Shown: positions 55,866 through 64,000 of the stretch, piece by piece
How the letters are laid out: the number at the start of each line of letters is the position of its first letter
Numbering within the stretch: the stretch's first letter is position 1
NCBI GenBank assembly: GCA_964017065.1
Contig: OZ024783.1
Location: 688,085-752,084, forward strand
Reading direction: 5' to 3'
Length of the DNA stretch: 64,000 nt
Source: Haliclona indistincta
Taxonomy: Eukaryota > Porifera > Demospongiae > Haplosclerida > Chalinidae
Program-made: the position numbers and the translations under genes
Notes under the pieces: generated by a model
What the model saw: only the letters and a program-made list of their open reading frames with translations
Told to the model about the DNA's origin: nothing
The model's database searches: none

Positions 55866-56086
55866 CTTCAACACGTGGAGTAAAACGGCAGTATCCTGAA
55901 AACAACGGGAGCTGATGAAGTGACGTAAGAATATCCGAAAAAGAACGGCTTAGATTGATATCCGGAAACGGACGGATTCCGTTACAAGCATTTGTACGAC
56001 TTTAGAAAATGGCGCCGCCGATGGCGAGCCTCTCGAATGCTGCAAACACCTCGAGCACATAGCTACTCGGAGAGCTCCTGAAACGT
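55866..56086. promoter_or_regulatory. Divergent CCT8 / headcase promoter with a short uORF
   Basis: Only 221 bp separate the two start codons. ATCCGGAAACGGACGGATTCC (55959-55979) resembles paired ETS-type CCGGAA sites. Sequence AAAATGGCGCCGCCG at 56006 resembles a YY1-like context and opens a 17-codon upstream ORF (56009-56062) ahead of headcase. Confidence 0.6.
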
Positions 56087-57436
56087 ATGGCTACCATTAG
56101 CTGGAGGAACCACGCGCAATACACTGAGATGCCGGTAGCTCGCGAGAAGTCTGGACGGCGAAGGACAGCCTCGTCTTCATCTGACTGCAGTGCCGGACCG
56201 CAACTTCCTCCATCAAGCCAGCAATCAACGGATAGCTCCTCGGTGGTGGATAGCGGCTACCAGGGCAGCCCAGCTAGACTAGAGGGCCGAGACCTGCTAC
56301 AATGTAGCTCGCCACGGGGGTGCCTGCTCGGGAAAATTGACACCCTAGCGCCAGACCCCGAGTGTGTTAGAGTGGTGTGCTCCAATGAGCGTTGTCCCTA
56401 CAGCTCGTTCATGCATGGGGAATGCTTCGAAACATTCGAGGAGCAGATCCTGAGCTGCCTCCGTGGAATGAGCCGTGCTCGTAACTGGACAGAGAAGCAG
56501 AGACGTCAGAACGTGTGGACCAAGAAAGGGTACGATCTGGTGTACAAGTTCTGTTCCTGCGCCTGCACGAAAGGGAATCTTCGCAAGGACGTCAATCACG
56601 TGATTCCAGTTACCACGGTTACCAGTAGTGTACCAGTAGCTGTGTCAGTTGACAAAAGAAAGCGTCGCAAGAAGTCGACCAGTTTGAGCGAGAAGTCACC
56701 ACGTGACCAGCCTCTCCGCAGTCGTAGCCTGCAGAAGACTAGTGACTCTGTCACCATCGAGGTGGGCACGCCCAATTACATGCAGCCATTCTCTCATCGC
56801 ACGGATTACTCTGTGTTCGATCAGATAGTCCCACGACACCTTGTCAACTCATTCCACATCAAGATGGAGGACGACGGCTATGCAGCAGGTGACGAAACAC
56901 GCTCCTTCGTTCTCAGCAGTCTCGCCTTTCATCGCACTAGCCATGTCTCCTGTGTTCTCTGTGACGACCGTCTTGAGGTCTACGATCGATTCCCCCTCAT
57001 CAATGGTTCGTTCTATTTGTCCCCAATTCGTCCAAAGTGGAGCTCACTGGAAGTGGAGAGCAAGCAAGATGACCCTGTGTTCATGTCAGCTGTCTGTGTG
57101 CGCTGCATGGTCGGACAGAACACGGTATCTTGCTCGTTTTGTTCCTCTCAATGGGACGGCAAATGTCATCAAATCGGTACCATGTATACGTATGATCTCT
57201 TTGCTGCTATCCCGTGTTGCTCTACCTCAGTTCAATGCACGGCGTGCCGGAAACCAATCCTTGACGTAGCCAGGATAACTCTGTCTTACTCACAGCTATC
57301 AACACAGCTAGAGTGCCCTCATTGCACCACCAAGGGATACCACTGCATCAAGCCGATATCACGTTTCACTGTGCTCTCCAACAAAGCTCTTTCTCTCTCT
57401 CCTTCTTGCTCGCGCGAATTGCCCTCAACTAAGTGA
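56087..57436 (+). CDS. HECA: Headcase protein homologue
   Basis: Single exon of 449 residues from MATISWRNHAQYTEM. The N-terminal headcase domain is recognisable: CVRVVCSNERCPYSSFMHGE, then NVWTKKGYDLVYKFCSCAC. The C-terminal domain carries SCVLCDDRLEVYDRFPLING followed by CVRCMVG and CSFCSSQWDG. The regularly spaced cysteines and histidines suggest zinc binding. Between the two is a basic, Ser-rich linker (DKRKRRKKS). In Drosophila headcase restrains imaginal-cell and branching growth and associates with Unkempt in mTOR signalling; the same role here is inferred. It is divergently transcribed from CCT8 with a uORF in its leader. Confidence 0.9.
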   Translation: MATISWRNHAQYTEMPVAREKSGRRRTASSSSDCSAGPQLPPSSQQSTDSSSVVDSGYQGSPARLEGRDLLQCSSPRGCLLGKIDTLAPDPECVRVVCSNERCPYSSFMHGECFETFEEQILSCLRGMSRARNWTEKQRRQNVWTKKGYDLVYKFCSCACTKGNLRKDVNHVIPVTTVTSSVPVAVSVDKRKRRKKSTSLSEKSPRDQPLRSRSLQKTSDSVTIEVGTPNYMQPFSHRTDYSVFDQIVPRHLVNSFHIKMEDDGYAAGDETRSFVLSSLAFHRTSHVSCVLCDDRLEVYDRFPLINGSFYLSPIRPKWSSLEVESKQDDPVFMSAVCVRCMVGQNTVSCSFCSSQWDGKCHQIGTMYTYDLFAAIPCCSTSVQCTACRKPILDVARITLSYSQLSTQLECPHCTTKGYHCIKPISRFTVLSNKALSLSPSCSRELPSTK

Positions 57437-58027
57437 CTGCCGAGTGCTGGAACTATCCCTCTTTCTCTCCTTACTTTCACATACTGCATACCTGCTCTCA
57501 CTCATCCTTCGTCTCTCTCACACAATACCACAGCGCACGGACTGCTTCATTCTCTCTCTTATCTTATGGCACCATTACTACTCTCTCTCATCAGCAAGGA
57601 CTGTATTCTACTCCTTTCTATCTTATTTACATCATTTAATTTTTGTACTCGGCATAGACTGCCGAACATCATCAATAATTTGATTTGCAACACTACTTGG
57701 TGGAATTTCAGCAACCTATAGTATGCGAATTAATGTATGCCGGCTCTCTGCATGAGATGTACTAAGCACATGTGATATGAGCATTGATGAAGGGCGTGTG
57801 TGTGTGGGGGGTATTTTGCACGGATTATACAGATATCGCTTCTCGACTAAAGCAAGCCCCGATCATGCATTTGACTGTTATTTTGAAATGATGCATAAAA
57901 AGACTAATCACAAGATGCTGCATATAAATTGTTATTATATAGCAGCGTGTTACACAATCTATGGTTAACTAAAAAAGTTCAAAAGTTCCGAATCCAGTGT
58001 GGGGTCATAATTCCGTGAGGGCAGAGT
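57437..58027. other. Converging 3' ends of headcase and DUOXA
   Basis: Pyrimidine-rich then AT-rich sequence with no coding signal. It must hold both 3' UTRs. Confidence 0.55.
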
Positions 58028-59748
58028 TTAGAGGTTGGCGGCCTCAGTCTTGGTTGGCTCCTGGACCTCTGGTTGGATCTCCTCCAGAGGGATCTCATCC
58101 TTGAGACGGCGGGAACCAGTGCCGCGTTCGATACGAGACTTGCGCTGGGTCTGCCTCAGCCTGTGACAGAGAACAAGTGAGCTGTGTGATGCACTCTGGT
58201 ATGCTAAGCCTACCTGGTAAGTCCTCTACGGGGACGTCCAGTATCGCCTTGACGGACTGGTCGAGAGGCCTCGCCATACTCCACTTGTACTTCATCTTCA
58301 TCGCCTCCCTACAAGAAGGAAGATGGTTAATAGAGCAACACAAGTGATTAGGAGACTTACCGTAAAGAAGTCGTCATCTTCTACGATATTGTGATGGAAG
58401 ACAGGAGCAATGATGCGTGGGAAGAAGAAGTCCAGGAAGAGAATGAGCAGAGCCAGGAAGAAGGTTGCTAGACCAGTCACAAGGGTAAGGTACCAACACC
58501 AGTGAAGAGCAGGCGCCATGCGGATATTGCATGTAGACGGGTCAATACCGGGCAATGGACAATGAGGCCTGTTCCATGGTAACACTAACGGCGGAATGTT
58601 TAATATGATCACACCATATGCAAAGCAGGCGAAGATCATGAGGAATCCCATAATAGCCATCAAGATCGCTGCGTAACGAATCAAGAAAATGAAGAGTATG
58701 ATAGTGATGAGATACAGCGCAAAGCACAACCTAAGCAAGGAAGGTCAGTGTGATGAAAATAAGGAAAAGGTTGTTGTTCTTACCAGAGTAACTGATGGGC
58801 GTACCAACCAGCTTGACGTTGCTTTCTTCCCCAACGAATCTGTTCACCGTCAAGAGTGAAGTACTCAGCGACCCACAGGATGGGATAGGGCAGTCCTCGA
58901 TACTGACCGGCTCTGAACTCCTGATTGAAGCGGCTAGCGAAACGTCCGAATCCAACACGGCCCTGAGCCCATGGGTCGGCCCAGTAGAACTGTTCATTAA
59001 AATTGATCGTCTCATCCTGCAAGTCTCCCGGAGGAGGCTCAGTTGCTGTAGAAAAGAGACTAACATATAACCCAATATTTCACACAAATCATGCATGTAA
59101 CGTTTAAACTAGGCTGTGTACTAATGTGTACAACATTACGATGCTGATATTTATTTTATAACACAGTGGTTGCTTACCCCTGAGAGTGACGTTGATTCCT
59201 CGTAGTCCAATGTGCAGTCCAACATCAGCAACCACCTCGTCGTCAGTGAAAGCCTTGTACTGGGTGAGCACATTGACAGTGTCAGCCTGCCAGCCGTAAC
59301 TGAAGTTGCAGATCAGTAGCACACAGCCAATCCAGAGTGTAACCGCCACACGAAGCGTAGCCCACAACCGCTATAAAATAGAAACACACATTACATAGCA
59401 ATGCTTCTTGAAATGCTAAAGTGAAAAGTGTAGAGCTTGACCTTCATGCACTAATGTGTTCAGTCTCTGATCGTGTGAGAGGCAACAGTGACTGAACACA
59501 TTAGCGCATGAAGGCGCTTTCGCTAATGCATTGTGATCCTCCCTAACAAGTACCCCGGTAGCTATAAAACAAAGAGACCCGCCCATCCTCACCTCCATCC
59601 CTCTAATGCCCGGGATGATCAGAATGAAAGAGAAGGCGATGATACCAAATGCAAAGAGGAATCCGACCTCCAGTAAATCCTCTGTGACGGGTGTCTTGTT
59701 CTCCCCGTACAGGGTCGGCGCCGGCTGCATACGGAACGAGTTTCCCAT
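58028..59748 (-). CDS. DUOXA: Dual oxidase maturation factor
   Basis: Six exons, 59748-59593, 59370-59178, 59045-58784, 58730-58361, 58308-58214, 58160-58028, give 402 residues. It starts MGNSFRMQPAPTLYG. Membrane segments: VGFLFAFGIIAFSFILIIPG, VAVTLWIGCVLLICNFSYGW, three in the 58730 exon (LYLITIILFIFLIRYAAI, IMGFLMIFACFAYGVII, WYLTLVTGLATFFLALL). The long extracellular loop carries the family signature VADVGLHIGLRGINVTLRG and NFNEQFYWADPW. DUOXA partners DUOX in the ER, allows its exit to the surface and stays in the active complex. It is head-to-head with DUOX. Intron 1 contains a small MITE. Confidence 0.95.
59405..59522. mobile_element. Small MITE in DUOXA intron 1
   Basis: AAGTGAAAAGTGTAGAG and CTTCATGCACTAATGTGTTC at left; complement ending GCGCATGAAGG at right. 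Third copy of the family. Confidence 0.8.
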
Positions 59749-60163
59749 GGTTGCTGCTGCAGTTGCGTCTCTCTGCTAGCAAGAAAGGATCGATCTGGGA
59801 GTAATGAGTGCCCCTGACTACGCTAGGCAGGATGCGTTTCCTTGAGAATCCCAGCGATCTAATCGCTCCGTTTATGGATTCAGTTTTCACAACAGCTCGA
59901 GCGGCAGTGGGCAAGGGCTGCGGTCAGCGAGTGATGATAACCGTGTTAGTTTAGTGCGTGTTCTAATGACAACACGATGTGATAATCGTGTTATCAGTGT
60001 GTCGAACAGCCCTGATTGTGTTACCAGGGCTCGTGCTGACTTGCACATCCGGATGACAATATTGGGTGGGGCTCGCTTCCTTTTGCAGGCAACTCGACCC
60101 TAGTTTTCAGGGCCGGTATATCCGTTTTGCTGTCATTCTCCACTTTTGCTTCAGCGACAAGCG
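59749..60163. promoter_or_regulatory. Divergent DUOXA / DUOX promoter
   Basis: 415 bp separate the start codons. TGATAACCGTGTTA (59935-59948) and TGATAATCGTGTTA (59980-59993, extending to the palindrome TGATAATCGTGTTATCA) are repeated GATA-type sites and the most obvious candidate control elements. Confidence 0.6.
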
Positions 60164-60347
60164 ATGGCTCGGTGGAGTATCTTTGTTGTGGTGCTGGGCC
60201 TGAGCGCCTTAGCCGCCGCGCAAAATGATGTAGATCTTGAGAACAAGGGTGTTCCTCTTGCTACGTTCAACCGAGAGGAAATCCGTGAGTGATCGCTAGC
60301 AACACTTTACAAGCGCCGCTTCCGATCTGTGCGGAATATAACTGCCT

Positions 60348-60444
<97 letters not shown>

Positions 60445-63400
60445 CAGATTATGAGTGGGAATCTTATGATGGCTGGTACAATAACCTCGCCCACCCTGAC
60501 TGGGGTGCATCTGACATGCCCATGGAGCGAAAGACACCAATCGCCTATCCCGATGGAGTCTATGAGATTGCTGGCCAGGACAGACCCAACGTTCTGTTGA
60601 TTGCTAACCTCTCACAAAACGGTCTGACTGGTCTGGGATCAGACACCCGCACTGCCTTCTTCATCTACTTCGGTAAGAAAATTCAGAGGCTATTATTTTT
60701 AGAATCACTGCTCAACTTGTTCATTATCTCTATTAGGTCAACAAGTGGTAGAGGAGGTGCTCGATGCCCAGCGTGCTGGTTGCACTCCCGAGTATGAGAA
60801 TATCCTGGTTCCCAAGTGTCACCCTCTCTTCGATCCAATGTGCCGGGGCGGGCGATTCATTCCATTTCTCCGTAACCGATATGATTTCCGTACTGGCTAC
60901 TCCCCTAACAACCCTCGTATGCAGCTGAACGAGATCACTCCATGGTTCGACGGTGGTCTAATGTATGGACCCTTCAAAGCTTGGACCGATGCCATCCGTG
61001 CCTTCCAAGGTGGAGAGCTAGCAGCCATCGATAACACATTACCTCTCGGGGACCAATACCCTCAAGAGAACGATTTTCTAGGTCTACCCTATGCTAACCC
61101 CCCTCCTCCAGCTAACCAGTCAGAACCAAGTCTTTTCCCTGTCAATAGGTTTTGGAGTAAGTCTTTTCGTTAGTGAATAATCTTTGTGACAATAGATATC
61201 TATTGTGTTGCCCTAAGTTACTTTTCCTCTCTTTCCTATCTTCAGCTATTGGTAACCCTCGCGGTAATGAGAATCCATTCTTGCTCTCGATGGGTATCTT
61301 CTGGTTCCGTGTCCACAACTACTGGGCTCGTCAGCTGAGACGGTTCTACCTAGAAAATCAAGCTGAATTAAGCAGTGACTATGAATGGCGCAACGATGAA
61401 TGGCTGTTCAACCGTGCTCGTGTCTTCACCATCGCTACTCACCAGCACATCGTGTATTCCGAATGGCTGCCCACTTTCCTCCGCAGAAAGTACCAAGGCA
61501 ACTTCAGTAGTTTCCCTTACACCAACACACCTGGTTACTCCCTCGAGTTGATGGGCTACAACCCTGCTATCAACCCACAAGTAGCCCACATCTTCCAGTC
61601 GGCTGCTATGAGATTCGGGCACACCATGGTGACCCCTGGGATCTGGAGAAGAACTGGGTAAGCACTGCATAAATTTTCTGACTGGTATTAGTGTGAAATT
61701 GACCATTAAATTTTTTCTTCTCAGAGGTGGTGGTAGTACATGCAACTTTGGTCAGACACTCTCCGCTGATTTTGCTAGCTACAGTAACAGCTACCTCAGA
61801 TCGATCAATGCCACACAGCAGTTCACTACCATCGATGAGCTCTATCAGTATTTCTGTGTTAACGGCACTGGACCAGGAGCCAATGATACTAACATGCAGA
61901 GCACCCTCTGCAACAATGACAGAAGGAACCTGAACTATACTGGTGATTCCACAGACATGTATGCTCCTCTCGGAGCAGAGTACTTTGCTCCTCGTACTTG
62001 TAACCAGTTCTGGAACCCACAAGTTCCCATTAGTGCAACCAACGTGGACTCCTTCTACCTTGGTATGGCATCTCAACGTGCAGAGCGTGAGGACTTCATC
62101 ATCACTCCTGATCTGCGAGGAAAAGTGTTTGGAGCTCTTGACTTCACTCGTCGTGATCTCATGGCTCAAAATCTTCAGCGAGCTCGTGACCACGGTCTTC
62201 CTGACTTCAACTCTGCTCGTATGGCTTATGGTCTCCCACCGAAGGTCAGCTTCGAGGATTTGAACCCACAGTATGGAATGGATCCAGCAACCACCGACAA
62301 CATTGAGCGACTGAGAGAGGTCTACAACAACGACATTAGCAAGTGAGTGGGTGGGTGGGTGAGTGGATGGGTGGGTGAGTGAGTGGGTGGGTGGGTGGGT
62401 GAGTGAGTGGATGGGTGGGTGGGTGAGTGAGTGAGTGGATGGGTGGGTGGGTGAGTGAATGGGTGGGTGAGTGAGTGAGTGAGTGAGTGAGTGGGTGGAT
62501 GGGTGAGTGAGTGGGTGGTTGGGTGGGTGGGTGGGTGAGTGAGTGAGCTAGTGAGTGATTATATGATAATTATGAATAAATGAACTGTTATTCTGGGAAT
62601 GATAGTCACCGCTTATTCTCTGCAGATGTGATATCTGGGCTTGCGGTATTGCTGAAACCACTTTCAATGAGGGACCCGGAGAGCTATTTACTGAAGTGCT
62701 ATTTGATCAGTTTATGCGTATTCGTCACGCTGACCGTTTCTGGTACGAGAACTACAAGAGGAACAAGTAAGTGAAACAAGCTTTCAAGGAGCATGTGATA
62801 ATCATCTTCCTCTATCTCTAGCTTGTTTTCCGAAGCTGAGTTTCAGATGATCAATCGTCTCACAATCAAGGATCTGTTGATCTATGTTTCTAATGATGTC
62901 ACACGTGACAATATCCAGGACGATCCATTCCAAGTCAGTGACAACATCAGCCATTGCCCTCAGCCATTCCAACTCTCTGAGCTGTACATGGACGACTGTG
63001 CTCCTCTGCTTAACTTTGACTACTACACTGAGAGCCGCTGGCAGTTCCCATTCCTCTGGGCCCTTGTATTCATCTTCATCGGTCTCACAATCATGGTCAT
63101 GCTGCTTATTGCCGTCTATAACCAGGCAAGGAGAAAGGCAATTCTGGGATCCGGTCGCTCACAGCGTGTGAAGAAAGTCGAGGGAGTTGATCTTACTGAT
63201 AGTTCCGGTGATATCGTCGTGGTTACTGAAGAACGTGCTGGTCTGAGCGGCAAAGATATTCGTCAAGTGAGCTTCAAGCTCGGATCTGACAAACAGCAGA
63301 AGCTGCTTCGTCTCTACCAAGGCGGTACCATCTATCGTACCATTGACCTTCGCTTCCAGTCAAACATTGTGATCCAGAAACCATTCGATAATCAAGGATA

Positions 63401-64000
63401 CTTTGTCTTGAAGGTCAAGCATGAGTATGACATGCTGGTCCGATGCCAGACTTACCACGATCGGGAGCTGGTTATCCAGAAACTCAGAGACTTCTTCAAG
63501 GAGCTCGGAATAGAAACTGATGTCCAAGAGATGAAGAAAAGCGATGCTTTTAGAGACTTGTTTACTAAGCGTGATCGCCAGCGTCTGCTTGAAAACTTCT
63601 TCAAGTCCGTCTTCCAAGAGGCTAGCAGTCATGAACGATACGAGACAAGACGAGACATCCTAGACACTGAGCTGACTCGAGACGAATTCGCCGATGCCAT
63701 GTCCATGAAACCAGACTCCACCTTCGTCGAGCAAATGTTCCAACTTGTCGATGTTGACGGCAATGGATTCATCTCCTTCAGAGAATTCGTTGATATGACC
63801 GTCATCTTCTCGAAGGGATCTCCTGACGAGAAACTGGACCTCATGTTCCGTATGTACGACGTTGACGGCAATGGCGAGCTGAACAGGACCGAGTTCAAGA
63901 AGATGCTGAAATCAATGATGGAGTTGGTCAATGCTTCAGTCACTCCCGATCAAATGGACGAGCTTGTCGATAACATGTTCAAATCTGTTGGATTCCAGAA
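60164..64000 (+). CDS. DUOX: Dual oxidase, N-terminal two-thirds (runs off the window)
   Basis: Exons 60164-60284, 60448-60672, 60737-61156, 61246-61657, 61725-62342, 62626-62766 and 62822 to beyond 64000. Signal peptide MARWSIFVVVLGLSALAAAQ. The peroxidase-homology ectodomain includes LNEITPWFDGGLMYG, RVHNYWARQLRR, MRFGHTMVTPG (His equivalent to the haem-proximal His) and QRARDHGLPDFNSAR. A membrane helix near residue 722 (FLWALVFIFIGLTIMVMLL) is followed by a PH-like segment and two canonical EF-hands (DVDGNGFISFREF near 950 and DVDGNGELNRTEF near 990), which give calcium activation. The haem/FAD/NADPH oxidase half lies past 64000. The enzyme makes hydrogen peroxide at the cell surface. The first intron's pyrimidine tract is a long (CT)n. 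Confidence 0.97.
60350..60441. repeat. (CT)n tract at DUOX intron 1 acceptor
   Basis: About 45 CT units ending at CTACAG of exon 60448. Confidence 0.95.
62343..62560. repeat. (GTGAGTGG)n array at DUOX intron 5 donor
   Basis: Repetition of GTGAGTG and GGTGGGTG starts at the first base of the intron, so many copies resemble the 5' splice site. Confidence 0.95.

Overview
This is nuclear DNA from an early-branching animal, most likely a sponge (demosponge type). The reasons are short GT-AG introns (many of 50-100 bp), tightly packed genes, animal-specific families (headcase, TRIM-NHL, DUOX with its maturation factor, death-domain ROCO proteins), a plant-type GH35 beta-galactosidase, and dense small foldback elements and simple repeats. 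No prokaryotic or viral signature was seen. The species assignment is inference; the animal assignment is well supported.

Left third (1-28.6 kb). Two paralogous minus-strand genes of the ankyrin / Roc-COR GTPase / death-domain type (803-4534 and 23181-28643) bracket a region rich in mobile elements. Between them lie a decayed receptor-like gene with an Ig domain (8791-10438), five exons of cullin-5 with both ends missing (11226-18418), and an intact single-exon TRIM-NHL E3 ligase (13739-15856, plus strand) inside the large cullin-5 intron. Foldback elements, a nested LINE fragment, an R2-like endonuclease remnant and several minisatellites fill the rest.

Middle (28.7-37.8 kb). The most unusual object is a 9.1 kb segment bounded by an 18-bp perfect terminal inverted repeat (28700-28717 / 37823-37840). 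It carries a minus-strand multi-exon gene encoding N-terminal CxxC clusters, a conserved GDWHxLKN region, a PIN/XPG-like nuclease region and a C-terminal tesmin/TSO1-like CXC domain. I read it as a large DNA transposon, possibly related to Academ-type elements. It ends 56 bp from the start codon of the second ROCO gene.

Right third (39-64 kb) is mostly compact housekeeping genes: CMSS1 (+), a secreted GH35 beta-galactosidase (-), two duplicated divergent 14-3-3 genes (-) separated by a LINE, lebercilin/LCA5 (-), CCT8 (-, 18 exons reconstructed, 548 aa), headcase (+), dual oxidase maturation factor DUOXA (-) and dual oxidase DUOX (+, running off the end). CCT8/headcase and DUOXA/DUOX are both divergent pairs with short shared promoters. 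DUOXA and DUOX form an enzyme/maturation-factor pair that makes extracellular hydrogen peroxide, in the same head-to-head order as in vertebrates.

Exon coordinates were derived by reading splice sites and phases by hand; where the reconstructed protein is complete, the total length is a multiple of three and matches the family.
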